Shown here: one piece after another, positions 27,801-36,941 of the stretch
Position numbering within the stretch: position 1 is the first letter of the stretch
Layout: each line of letters begins with the position of its first letter
Assembly (NCBI RefSeq): GCF_029227915.1
Contig: NC_079879.1
Coordinates: forward strand, 10,726,001-10,790,000
Direction of reading: 5' to 3'
DNA from: Hydractinia symbiolongicarpus
Taxonomy: Eukaryota > Cnidaria > Hydrozoa > Anthoathecata > Hydractiniidae
Length of the DNA stretch: 64,000 bases
Position numbers and translations under genes: made by a program
The notes under the pieces: model-generated
Told to the model about the DNA's origin: nothing
What the model saw: only the letters and a program-made list of their open reading frames with translations
The model's database searches: none

Positions 27801-30800
27801 TTAACTCCACGGAGTTGGCGCACATTGCCGGAAAAACAGACAACGTGTTTAGCGCTGCCTCCTTCGATCAACTGGTAGGCAATGAGTTCGTGGACAAAAT
27901 CAAAGAGGGAGGCTGTGCAGCAGGTGAGTTTTTTAATCGGACTACGTGCAAGCGCAGCCAAACGCACTCTGTTCTCTCGGAAGGTCTTTCTCACTGTCGA
28001 CTTTGGACGTAGCGTGTAGACACGTCGAGTTTGCTGACTGTGCTTCTTTCCATTTTAGCTAAGGAACCACCTAAACCGAGCTGTGAAGCTGTCGTGGACG
28101 TCGGTTTCATACTCGACTCTTCTGGTAGCCTTAGAAACGAGTATGGGAAGGAGAAGAACTTCTTAAAGAGTATGGCGACCACGTTTGGAATAAGCGAAAA
28201 CGGATCCAGGGCTGGCGTGGTGACATTCAGTTACTACACCGAGCATAGCATCAAGCTGAGCGATTACACAGATTTAGCCCGGTTCAATGAAGCCGTTGAT
28301 CGCATCCCGTTAATGGGCAGAACAACAAGGATCGACAAGGCCCTTCGTGTCGCACAAAAGGACCTGTTCAGCATAAGCAATGGTGGCAGGCCAGGCGTTC
28401 CCAAAATCCTGATCCTCTTGACAGATGGTTCACAGACTCCAGACGCTGACGCTGAAGAGCCGGGAGATATCGCTGACGAACTCAGGAAACAGGGAATTAC
28501 CATCCTTGTAGTCGGCATTGGCAGTGGAGTTAACTCCACGGAGTTGGCGCACATTGCCGGAAAAACAGACAACGTGTTTAGCGCTGCCTCCTTCGATCAA
28601 CTGGTAGGCAATGAGTTCGTGGACAAAATCAAAGAGGGAGGCTGTGCAGCAGGTGAGTTTTTTAATCGGACTACGTGCAAGCGCAGCCAAACGCACTCTG
28701 TTCTCTCGGAAGGTCTTTCTCACTGTCGACTTTGGACGTAGCGTGTAGACACGTCGAGTTTGCTGACTGTGCTTCTTTCCATTTTAGCTAAGGAACCACC
28801 TAAACCGAGCTGTGAAGCTGTCGTGGACGTCGGTTTCATACTCGACTCTTCTGGTAGCCTTAGAAACGAGTATGGGAAGGAGAAGAACTTCTTAAAGAGT
28901 ATGGCGACCACGTTTGGAATAAGCGAAAACGGATCCAGGGCTGGCGTGGTGACATTCAGTTACTACACCGAGCATAGCATCAAGCTGAGCGATTACACAG
29001 ATTTAGCCCGGTTCAATGAAGCCGTTGATCGCATCCCGTTAATGGGCAGAACAACAAGGATCGACAAGGCCCTTCGTGTCGCACAAAAGGACCTGTTCAG
29101 CATAAGCAATGGTGGCAGGCCAGGCGTTCCCAAAATCCTGATCCTCTTGACAGATGGTTCACAGACTCCAGACGCTGACGCTGAAGAGCCGGGAGATATC
29201 GCTGACGAACTCAGGAAACAGGGAATTACCATCCTTGTAGTCGGCATTGGCAGTGGAGTTAACTCCACGGAGTTGGCGCACATTGCCGGAAAAACAGACA
29301 ACGTGTTTAGCGCTGCCTCCTTCGATCAACTGGTAGGCAATGAGTTCGTGGACAAAATCAAAGAGGGAGGCTGTGCAGCAGGTGAGTTTTTTAATCGGAC
29401 TACGTGCAAGCGCAGCCAAACGCACTCTGTTCTCTCGGAAGGTCTTTCTCACTGTCGACTTTGGACGTAGCGTGTAGACACGTCGAGTTTGCTGACTGTG
29501 CTTCTTTCTATTTTAGCTAAGGAACCACCTAAACCGAGCTGTGAAGCTGTCGTGGACGTCGGTTTCATACTCGACTCTTCTGGTAGCCTTAGAAACGAGT
29601 ATGGGAAGGAGAAGAACTTCTTAAAGAGTATGGCGACCACGTTTGGAATAAGCGAAAACGGATCCAGGGCTGGCGTGGTGACATTCAGTTACTACACCGA
29701 GCATAGCATCAAGCTGAGCGATTACACAGATTTAGCCCGGTTCAATGAAGCCGTTGATCGCATCCCGTTAATGGGCAGAACAACAAGGATCGACAAGGCC
29801 CTTCGTGTCGCACAAAAGGACCTGTTCAGCATAAGCAATGGTGGCAGGCCAGGCGTTCCCAAAATCCTGATCCTCTTGACAGATGGTTCACAGACTCCAG
29901 ACGCTGACGCTGAAGAGCCGGGAGATATCGCTGACGAACTCAGGAAACAGGGAATTACCATCCTTGTAGTCGGCATTGGCAGTGGAGTTAACTCCACGGA
30001 GTTGGCGCACATTGCCGGAAAAACAGACAACGTGTTTAGCGCTGCCTCCTTCGATCAACTGGTAGGCAATGAGTTCGTGGACAAAATCAAAGAGGGAGGC
30101 TGTGCAGCAGGTGAGTTTTTTAATCGGACTACGTGCAAGAGGAAACAGAGAATAATTTAATTCTGTTTTATCTGTTTATGTTACTACTAGTCCCGTAGTA
30201 TTGTGTCTCACGACTGCGGTCACGATTTTGCGTGAGAGACAGACGTAAACGGGTATTATAATATAACAAGTCGTTTTCTCGTGGAAAATTCACGTGTTCG
30301 CCCATCATTTTAATTTACCTGTGGCAACAAAGTGGATAAAAATGTATTGCATTTGATATTCGAGTTTCCGTGGCACGTGTTTCTAAGTCAGGGGGTGGGG
30401 GTCTGCGCAGAGACAGACAAAAAACGGCTATTATTAAAGATATGTTTTTAATTTATTTAAAATTTGATATTTTAGCTTCTATTGTACCAACCACTGCAAT
30501 ACCTCTTTCTTTACGTAAGTATGCTACTGTTGTATTTTTGCACATATTTTGCAAAGTTGATTGTTTTGGTTTCAAAGGTTCGTATTGCAAAACACTTTTG
30601 TGTACCACTATCCAGCATATGTGTGCGAAAGACATTTCTATTACCAGTCACTAGAAGGTGATGATATTTTCACAGTCAGTGATTCGATACTAAAAATGAT
30701 TCTTATCCCTAGGTTCCTTTGCAAAAGGTAGAACAAATTACCTAATTTCGTAAATATTTCTTTTCGTTAAGTCCCTTAACTCCAACTGAAAGTTACGGTT

Positions 30801-33800
30801 AAACGCTCTAAATAGACGAGTTTCATAAGAATAATCTCGTTTTCAAAATATTATATTGCTCTAAAAACTTCATTTTTGTCATGATAATTTAATTTTCTAT
30901 GTGAATATCCTTATTTGAAGAGCAAAGAACCATTATGAAATTTTGGATGACGTCATAATTATTATATTTTATGAAAATCGGGAAAGGTCTATTACTATTT
31001 TTTGTATTTTATATATTATTGACATGTTTTATGCTTTTTTTTTAGCTCGATGCGACCTTTCAAACTTGGATGCAGTGTTTGCAGTGGATATGTCTATAAG
31101 TTCATTAAGCCATCATAATGATGAGAAGAGATTGCTGAAGGTTTTGACAGAATCTATCGCATCGTCTAGTCGATCCAATAATATAGCACTTGTTTCTTAC
31201 GGGGGTATTGCTCAAGTTTCAATTCAATTCCAAAATACATTCAACGCGACATTTTTCTCTGAAACAGTTGATAAAATTACTCCAATTGATAATGGTAGAA
31301 GATTAGACAATGCTATCATCAAAGCGTACGAGGATCTATTCAAACCGCGTTATTCTGGAACCCTGACTTATTTGAAGAAGAATAGTCTAAACAATATAGA
31401 TTCGTCTGTTTCCAACAACTTATTCAACTCATTAGGGCAGCCTTCAACATTTTCAAACAGTCAAATACCATTCGCAGGAAAAGATAAATTTAATCATGTG
31501 AAAAATAAATTATTTGTTGTGCTCATTGCTGGAAAACATCTCCAGAATGGTGGTGATGTATTACCAAGGGATGCTGCTCGATTACTGCACGATCTTGGCA
31601 TTCAAATTGTTGTTGTTGCATTTGATGAAACAAGCAAAGATGTAAGGGAGATAGTCTATAATAAAGGGGACGTTCACGAGTTTTATAAAAGCAACAACAT
31701 CAGTGATGTGTGGTTCGACATATGTCATAAATTTACAAAAAGTAAGAAGCATTTTATGGAATACTTTTTACGTTAATGGAAGTAATTATCGCGAATTTTG
31801 CGTGATTTTGTCAATTTCGCGTGAGTTAATTCCTCTGACAATTATTTAAAAAATCGCTATTCAAAATTTTTTTTTCTGTTTTTAATATAAACTCAAGTAA
31901 TATTTAATGTCTCTTGCAGGAAAGCCGTCCAAAAACGGTGTAGCTAAAAAAGGCTATATTTCTCGCAAAAATATCCTGGGAGAAATTTTTTGCGCAAAAA
32001 TTTGTTTTGGCAAAATTGATGCGGTGTGTTTATTAGACACATTTGCAGCGAAAACCCGAGCTGCATGTTTCTGTTTTTTATCTTTTTAGAAAAAGTGAGT
32101 TACACTTGCGAGGGACCTGTTGATGTCGCCTTCTTGCTGGATTCATCTGCGAGCATGTTTTATGATTATCAACTTCAATCTGAGTTTGTAGGCAAACTAG
32201 CAAAAAAGTTCAACATCTCGCCGGCAGGTGCTCACGCAACAATTTTGATCTACAGTCACACAGCTCAAATGAAAGGTACATTAAAAGATGGTGCCAATAT
32301 GACAGGACTTACTAAGGCGCTCCGAAATCTTCCCTTTTTAGGCGGGGACACCAGATTTGACCGCGGACTCTATTTATCACGTTTAGCCTTGTTTGACCCT
32401 AAATTTGGTGGTAGATCAAAAGTACCTAAGGTACTGTTTGTGGTAACAGATGGGCAACAGAGCAGTTTTGTTAGTGGCAGTTCTCCAGTTGATTTAGCAG
32501 AGGAGTTGCATGAGTTAGGTGTTCACGTCATTGTGTTAGCTGTCGGTGGAGCAGTAAATAAAAAAGAGGTACAAACTATGGCCTCGAGTGATGACAGTGT
32601 ATTTTTTGTCAAGAATTTTATCGAGCTTTCATCCGAAGAGACTATAAAGAAATTATGGAATCATTCCTGCTCAAATTTACGTAAGTTTAACCCTATTCGG
32701 TCCGGCGTTTTTCGAACATACTATGATCGGAATACTATGATATACTATGACCTATAATATATGATCTATATATGACCTATAATACTATAATACTATGACC
32801 AAACCCCCCCCCCCTCAATAACTTTTTAGGGTTGTTCAAATTGAATAAAACTTGGCACGCTTATAGTACATCACAAAAGGAACAAAATAGCAGCAATAAA
32901 TTTTTGCTTGCGTCAGCACATTTTCTGTGACGTCATCAGAAGCTTCAAATTTGTTAAAAATGCCACTATCTGCTTAAAATTTAATTGCTTTTGTTCCAGA
33001 GCGAATTTTTCCATTCTGTTTGAAGTTTCTGAAAGCTAAATAAAAGTTATTTCACATATTTTCCGATTTTTACGTGGAACGCATAAAAAATTGCCAAAAA
33101 TTGTCCAAAAATCCTGTTTTTTCAGATTTTCGGGTAAAATCCGACAAAGTCGGGAAATCGGGTTAATCACGTGTCCAAATTATGCAAAATGATTCTTCTT
33201 AATAAAGCAAGTTGTGTTGCAAGTTTCAAGTTCTAAGGATAATCCTAACAGAAGTTATTCAATTTTCCCCATTATAACGATTTCATAGAGATTTTTAGGG
33301 GTAGTTTCGAGTAATGGCCAATATCAAAGCCTCTGAACGGTTTTGGACCTAGACATTTGGCATGCATGTGTCTAATAGATAAATATTGAAACTCAGTAAG
33401 TTTCATAGCTATATAACATAGCAATAAGGAGTTATTAAAAAAAAACCGTCAGGGGTGGGGCGGAATCCTCCTTTATGTTTGTCTTTCATCTTCTAATTTT
33501 CCTTTACCCTCCTTTCTCTTTTACCTTTGCTTTTTCTCTTTCCACATCTTCTGCATGTTTTGGTTTGTTTCCTAGGAGCTAGTGAGCCGTTCACAAAAGG
33601 TTCTGGGGATATTGGAATAACGTTACCTGGAATAGATGGTAAGACATTTTAACTAATCACATTTCACCCGAGCTGACCTTTTTATCTGGTGTTTAATTAT
33701 GTGACGAAAAGCGTAATTTGAAAACTCTAGCAGAGTGCAATGTTTAAGCAGGTTGTGGTTTTATATTTTTAGATAATGTTATACCTGACAGCCTAAAAGT

Positions 33801-36765
33801 GAAAATGGTAAGCCGTCTGTTCTTCTCTCGTGATTTAGTTATATTATCTGAATTATTTTTTAATCATTTTTCATTAAAGCGAAATAAATAGACTGAAACT
33901 CGTGTGAAAAGGGCGTGGCCAGTTAAGTAAATTGCTATAAAGAGGTACTGACAGTTTCAAGAATAGTATCAGACTTATGCGGATGCCAATCGAATACAAG
34001 TGCAAAAGTGGTATTTAAGTGCGCGATTTTCGCGATTCTGAAATAACATACCCGCGAAATTTTATTCCTTTAAAGGTAGAGGTTTTTAAAAACGCTTTTT
34101 ATTATAGCATATTTCGCTTTATTTTACGTGATATTATGCGAAACAAAATTTCTAACATAAAATTTGTTAGTTAAAAAAATTGAATGTTTGAAATTGATAT
34201 TGATTATTTGTGATTATTGTTCACAAAAGCCTCTGTTTGATGAATGCGAGTAAACACTGCCTGTATATACTCTAATATTTTTTTTAGATGTTTATGGAAA
34301 AAGAATTCTTCTAGACAACCGTCTTCTTAAGAATATCAGGAGCTTCTTTCGTCATTTTACGTCTTTTTTTTTAGATGTGTCCTATTGAAAAAGATATGCA
34401 ACTTATAACAAGCTTAATGAATTCAGGAATGAAGTCTGACTGGATTGCGAATTTTGTTGCCAAAACTGGAAGTCTCTCGGTATGAGATACCCTTTCGATA
34501 ATGTTTTTCCTTTGTCCAAGAACGTCTAAATTGAAGCTGAAACTGGATACGTTTTTTTTTCACTTTTTTAGCCTCGAATTAATTTGCTCTTAAAAAAGTT
34601 AGAGAGTATTTTTTCTTTAAAGTAGATGATCTCATTATAAACAGGTACATAAGTGTGTGTAAAAAGGAAAAATTTTACGTGTTTTTGTTCTTAGAAATTT
34701 CTGAAGGAATCCAGATAGAGTACGTTCTTCATATAAGTACGTTTAAAAGCTCAGTCTCCACGCTCTAATAAACTAGATCCTTTTGAAAGTACACATCACA
34801 ATCAGAATATTTTTTATTTCAAAATATTTTAAACATATGTTTATATATATTTATGCCTACCTACACATAATTATACATATATATAAAAACACTGTGTTTT
34901 TATTTTAGGAGTTGTTACGATATTACCGTACCTTAAATACAATAATGGGCAGATTGGGGCCAGCTTTTTCAAGGCTTGGTGAAAACACTGTTATTGAAAG
35001 TAGTTATACAACCACATGTAAATCTGGCCAAGTAAATGATCTTCTGTCTAGAATGTTTAGTGACAAAGGTATGGTGATTGTGTTCAGTGGTAAAATTTAA
35101 GAAGGTTACTAACGTTTGAGGAGTGGATCATAATATCTTGTGTTGATATTTTAGAAGAGGACGATTTATTTGCCACCAGTCGAAAGAACGGAGCTGGATA
35201 TTTTGTCGACCTGTTATGGGCGACTGGATTAGCCAATGATATCTTAACATCCACTGGCAGGCTTACTTTAATCGTACCGACGGATTCCTCATTTAAACAG
35301 CTTCCAAAGTCGATGAAAATGCAAATGAAAGACACCTGCTTTTTACGAAAATTGCTCCTGTTTCACATATCGAAAGAAATAACTACATTGAGGAAATTGA
35401 AAAGCAGTCAACTGCTTTTGTCAGTGGATAAAAATAAACCTATCTTATACAATTCAATTGGCAAGGTTAGTTTATCGATGATTGTAGTTTACCACACCCC
35501 AAAGTTGGTGTTCTGCTAGGCAGATTACTTTGCATCGGAAAAATGGATTAATAATCTTATTTAAGTTTGATCGAAACTATTTTTAATAGTATAATAGCTA
35601 TGAATTCCATTTTTAACGGGAGATATGCCACCCATTAGCCAAAGTGCAATTTGTTCTCGGCTTTCTCGGTAGTAAAGAGATTTTCAGGAGTAAACGAAAC
35701 AAGGAGCTGATAAAAAGTTTGGTCCAGTTTAAATATTTCGAAAAGTCGATTTTATAGGCACGTCATAAAAACCGTTTCATCCTTAACCTACCTAACCGAA
35801 AATAAACATTTGTGGGGATTATAAATGTATATATTCTTATTGATTGTTTTCGCAAACAAATCTAAAATTAATTAATGGGAGAGGATTCTCATTTTTTGGT
35901 GTCATCAAACACCGAAATTGTGGTTTTAAATTTTTGATGCAAAAGTTTTTTGACCGATATGGCATATGCAAGCTCCTGAAGGAACACAGTAAAAGTTCCG
36001 AAGAGGGAGAGTTCGTTATATACAGACGGGAGTTCTTATAAAGGGGGAACAGAGCTTTATTTTGTAATTGATAATTAAACAATCAAGAGTTCCCTAAAGT
36101 TCAAGACTTACGTAACAAGTTAGTGCTATCTGTCTTACCTAAATAAAATTTTTCAAGAGGTTTTAAAAATATAATCCACCATATAGTCTTTATTTATAAT
36201 AAACACCCCCGGAAAGTTGAATCGTCTTCTATAGTGTGGTTATAAAATTAGTGTTGCCCAATGATGCGTTTTTCCTTTTTAGATTCAATCACTCGGTGGG
36301 TCAATTATACTATCCGGCGACATCATCAGTAAAAATGGTATTATACACGTTGTCGATAAATTGATGATTCCACCTGAACGCTATATTGCAACAGTTATCT
36401 CATCTAGTCCCAATTTTTTAATCGCGAAGAGGGGATTAGAAGAGACTCTATTAAAAAAGGAGCTTCTATCTATCAGCCCATATACGATATTTTTGCCGTA
36501 TGATAATACAACCACAAGCGAACGAAACTTACACGATGTTGTGACGCTGCGAAGGATTCTTCGTCGACACGTAGTGAAAGGTGTGGTCTTTACCAATATG
36601 GTACCCGTTGGAGAGTCATTACTGTTAAAGTCATTATCAGGCGACGACATCACTTTGCGTAATAATAACGGCGTCGTTACGTTAAACGAGAAGATAAAGG
36701 TGACTCAAAATGACGTCCGAGCAATTGACGGCGTCATCCATGTTGTTGACGGAGTTTTGAATTAA
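9771..36765 (+). CDS. giant secreted multi-VWA / fasciclin-domain protein, 30 coding exons
   Basis: I reconstruct a 4,795-residue secreted protein. Coding exons: 9771-9858, 13294-13716, 14417-14578, 15987-16565, eighteen 594-nt exons starting at 17124 and every 729 bp to 29517-30110, then 31046-31741, 32090-32680, 33576-33638, 33773-33807, 34375-34479, 34909-35068, 35155-35465 and 36283-36765. All introns are GT-AG, phases match at every junction and the total is divisible by three. The ATG at 9771 opens a hydrophobic signal peptide. Domains in order are VWA1 (30-224), VWA2 (225-417), VWA3-20 (418-3981), VWA21 (3982-4213), VWA22 (4214-4410), a linker (4411-4531) and two FAS1 domains (about 4540-4795). 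No membrane segment or GPI-like tail follows. VWA and FAS1 domains usually mediate adhesion in extracellular matrix, so a matrix or mesoglea protein is inferred. Exon boundaries come from splice motifs and frame only; the 5' end is least certain. Confidence 0.82.
9859..13293 (+). other. intron 1, 3.4 kb
   Basis: Long AT-rich intron of the giant gene. It carries a truncated copy of the 9-bp-TSD inverted-repeat element (10805-10912), a tRNA B-box-like GGGTTCGATACCC near 11491, a TA microsatellite near 12197-12215, and a local duplication of the segment ending TTTACCATATAACGTCTT (about 12213 and 12266). No coding exon is visible. Confidence 0.6.
10805..10912 (+). mobile_element. internally deleted copy of the TAGCCAGGAGACCC element
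   Basis: It starts with TAGCCAGGAGACCCAG and ends with TTAGTTAACTAGGCT, the two ends of the 422-bp element at 48338. About 310 bp of interior is missing. The flanks are T-rich, so the target duplication is not clear. Confidence 0.6.
13294..13716 (+). CDS. exon 2: first part of VWA domain 1, degenerate metal site
   Basis: Phase 1-1 exon after the acceptor TTTTGTTTCAG. The VWA strand SDVVFIIDSS starts about 12 residues in, and the GVPKVLIIL strand lies near the end. The metal-ion-dependent adhesion site (MIDAS) is eroded: DxSxS reads DSSTN, the threonine position is in a SHAELEPAL context and the LTDG aspartate is replaced in LTASF. Metal-dependent ligand binding is therefore unlikely. This is the only VWA of the gene split across two exons. 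Confidence 0.75.
13717..14416 (+). other. intron 2
   Basis: A 700-bp AT-rich intron within VWA1, donor TTAG|GTAGTT and acceptor TTTTATAG. I see no repeat or gene in it. Confidence 0.6.
14417..14578 (+). CDS. exon 3: C-terminal part of VWA domain 1
   Basis: A 54-codon phase 1-1 exon that opens with the GTSLISIGTG strand, equivalent to ITILVVGIG in the array modules, and finishes the C-terminal helix of VWA1. The donor is TCAG|GTAATG. Confidence 0.7.
14579..15986 (+). other. intron 3
   Basis: A 1.4-kb intron. About half is taken up by an inverted-repeat element (15006-15706). The rest is AT-rich with nothing recognised. Confidence 0.6.
15006..15706 (+). mobile_element. MITE-like element with CGCGAAATTAAATACC sub-repeats
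   Basis: The left end AAGGGTGCAAGTTTTCGCAG is matched in inverse orientation at the right end (CTGCGAAATTTGTACCTTTA), so the element has imperfect terminal inverted repeats. Inside, the block CCGCGAAATTAAATACC occurs at least five times near 15100-15130 and 15565-15685. A shorter relative lies near 34010-34080 in intron 26. It is non-coding and probably non-autonomous. Confidence 0.6.
15987..16565 (+). CDS. exon 4: VWA domain 2, AT-rich sister of the array module
   Basis: A 193-codon phase 1-1 exon encoding a complete VWA with an intact MIDAS: DSSGS, the TTRIDKAL threonine and LTDGS. Cysteines lie near both ends, as in matrilin-like modules. It aligns along its full length with the array module (for example FILDSSGSLRN and GVPKILILLTDGSQ are shared), so it is the closest single-copy relative. 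Its codons are AT-rich: 9 of the first 50 whole codons end in G or C, against 28 of 50 in the array exon. Confidence 0.82.
16566..17123 (+). other. intron 4, with possible alternative terminal exon
   Basis: A 558-bp intron between VWA2 and the array. Its last 43 bp are a diverged relative (6 differences by my count) of the array intron 3' end. A GC-richer segment at 16863-16927, described separately, might serve as an alternative last exon. Confidence 0.55.
16863..16927 (+). CDS. possible alternative terminal exon
   Basis: After an acceptor ending TTAACAG, the phase-1 frame continues from exon 4 as a 20-codon tail starting GCLKRAVLQG and then meets TAA at 16925-16927. Its codons are GC-rich, like the array and unlike the intron. 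Used, it would end the protein after VWA2 as a secreted form of about 440 residues. It may equally be a fossil of an exon or chance. Confidence 0.2.
17124..30110 (+). repeat. tandem array of 18 near-identical VWA exons (729-bp unit)
   Basis: Exons start at 17124 + 729 x (n-1), for n = 1 to 18. Each is 594 nt, phase 1-1, between CATTTTAG and GCAGCAG|GTGAG, and the 17 internal introns are each 135 bp. The 198-residue module has a complete MIDAS (DSSGS, the TTRIDKAL threonine, LTDGS), flanking cysteines (PSCEA and GGCAAG) and two N-glycosylation sequons (NGS, NST). I found about 15 base departures in all: 19479, 20937, 21331-21332, 22564, 24139, 24244, 24314, 24868, 25043, 26501, 26645, 26872, 27268 and 29509. 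Four change the protein: F to S in copy 4, F to Y and D to N in copy 6, G to S in copy 14. The intron is 48% GC (65 of 135 counted). Recent unequal exchange or gene conversion is inferred; true copy number depends on assembly quality. Confidence 0.93.
30111..31045 (+). other. intron after the array
   Basis: The first 29 bp still match the array intron (to about 30139), then the sequence is unrelated. A dispersed repeat of the TCGTTAGCCCGTGG family occupies 30180-30310, and a GCAGAGACAGAC fragment lies near 30405. No exon is seen in the remainder. Confidence 0.6.
30180..30310 (+). repeat. TCGTTAGCCCGTGG-family repeat copy
   Basis: It contains GAGACAGACGTAAACGGG and TATTATAATATA, followed by a diverged TCGTTTTCTCGTGGAAAATTCAC. 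The order suggests the tail of one unit joined to the head of another. Confidence 0.5.
31046..31741 (+). CDS. exon 23: VWA domain 21, insert-bearing and metal-site defective
   Basis: A 232-codon phase 1-1 exon after a T-rich acceptor. The first MIDAS motif is kept as DMSIS, but the threonine position reads NGRRLDNAI and the LTDG loop reads LIAGKH, so two of three metal-site elements are lost. About 35 residues rich in Asn and Ser (around SLNNIDSSVSNNLFNS) are inserted before the KLFVVLIAG strand, which explains the extra length. A structural or spacer role is likelier than metal-dependent binding. Confidence 0.75.
31742..32089 (+). other. intron 23
   Basis: A 348-bp intron with short CGCGAATTTTGCG and CGCAAAAAT inverted motifs, which may be remnants of the CGCGAAATT repeat family. 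No other content is recognised. Confidence 0.5.
32090..32680 (+). CDS. exon 24: VWA domain 22, intact metal site
   Basis: A 197-codon phase 1-1 exon. The VWA begins at VDVAFLLDSSASM with a complete MIDAS (DSSAS, the GDTRFDRGL threonine and VTDGQ) and flanking cysteines (TCEG and HSCSN). It is the last VWA before the linker, and its sequence is clearly diverged from the array modules. The donor is TTTAC|GTAAGT. Confidence 0.82.
32681..33575 (+). other. intron 24
   Basis: Holds a low-complexity ACTATGA/CTATAATA tract with a run of C (about 32718-32815), then one copy of a dispersed repeat of about 650 bp (32816-33470). Confidence 0.6.
32816..33470 (+). repeat. dispersed repeat of about 650 bp, copy A
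   Basis: It aligns collinearly with 40830-41400. Shared blocks include AAACTTGGCAC, TTTTCTGTGACGTCA, AATCCTAAC and CATTTGGCATGCA followed by GTGTCTAATAGATAAATAT. No coding capacity; probably a non-autonomous transposon. Confidence 0.65.
33576..34479 (+). CDS. exons 25-27: linker between VWA and FAS1 regions
   Basis: Three short exons, 33576-33638 (phase 1-1), 33773-33807 (ending phase 0) and 34375-34479 (phase 0-0), encode a hydrophilic spacer and then a predicted helix beginning MCPIEKDMQLITSLM. I recognise no domain. The tiny 35-nt exon is the weakest call; it is supported by phase closure and by good splice sites (TTTTTAG and ATG|GTAAGC). The 567-bp intron between the last two (33808-34374) holds a fragment of the CGCGAAATT repeat family near 34010-34080. 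Confidence 0.6.
34480..34908 (+). other. intron 27
   Basis: A 429-bp AT-rich intron with a TATATA-rich 3' half. Nothing else is recognised. Confidence 0.55.
34909..35068 (+). CDS. exon 28: helical linker before FAS1
   Basis: A phase 0-1 exon encoding ELLRYYRTLNTIMGRLG and a following Ser/Thr-rich stretch. It keeps frame between exons 27 and 29. I recognise no domain; it may form the N-terminal helices that pack on the first FAS1 domain. Confidence 0.65.
35155..36765 (+). CDS. exons 29-30: two C-terminal fasciclin (FAS1) domains
   Basis: Exons 35155-35465 and 36283-36765, joined in phase 0. The first FAS1 shows the H1 motif as LTLIVPTDSSF and the H2 motif as NGIIHVVDKLMIPP, matching the family pattern T.FAPTD..F and NG.IHVID..L.P. 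The second runs from ISPYTIFLPYD through a LRRILRRHVVKG segment and closes with DGVIHVVDGVLN just before TAA at 36763. FAS1 domains are adhesion modules known from TGFBI/periostin and fasciclin I. There is no hydrophobic tail after the last domain. A candidate AATAAA lies at 36936. Confidence 0.8.
35466..36282 (+). other. intron 29
   Basis: An 817-bp AT-rich intron splitting the first FAS1 domain. The overlapping short ORFs on both strands near 35840-36080 have no recognisable homology. Confidence 0.55.
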
Positions 36766-36935
36766 GCAACTATTTTTTGTTTGTTTTACATATGCGATGT
36801 TTCTTTTGGTAGTTCGAATTTACCCAGCCGAAACATACTTAAAGACTTAAAACTTGATGTTTTTTTTTGTATTTTTGTATCATTTAACTTATTTTGCCAA
36901 TCTTTTATTGTTTTATATATATATATTAAATATAT

Positions 36936-36941
36936 AATAAA
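36936..36941 (+). terminator. candidate polyadenylation signal AATAAA of the giant gene
   Basis: AATAAA lies 171 bp past the stop codon in a very AT-rich 3' flank. Other near matches exist around 37100, so the cleavage site is uncertain. Confidence 0.4.

Noticed and set aside
17329-30030. Repeated antisense ORFs of 102, 97 and 63 codons across the array
   Set aside because: They are shadows of the VWA coding strand, repeat only because the array repeats, and match no protein family.
17124-30110. CRISPR array or bacterial repeat system
   Set aside because: The units are 729-bp coding exons with splice sites, with no unique spacers. The window is eukaryotic.
17825-30160. Each 236-codon ORF of the array as a separate single-VWA gene
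   Set aside because: The frames start inside introns without an ATG, begin right at the acceptor and read through a donor. Phase-matched GT-AG exons of one gene explain them better.
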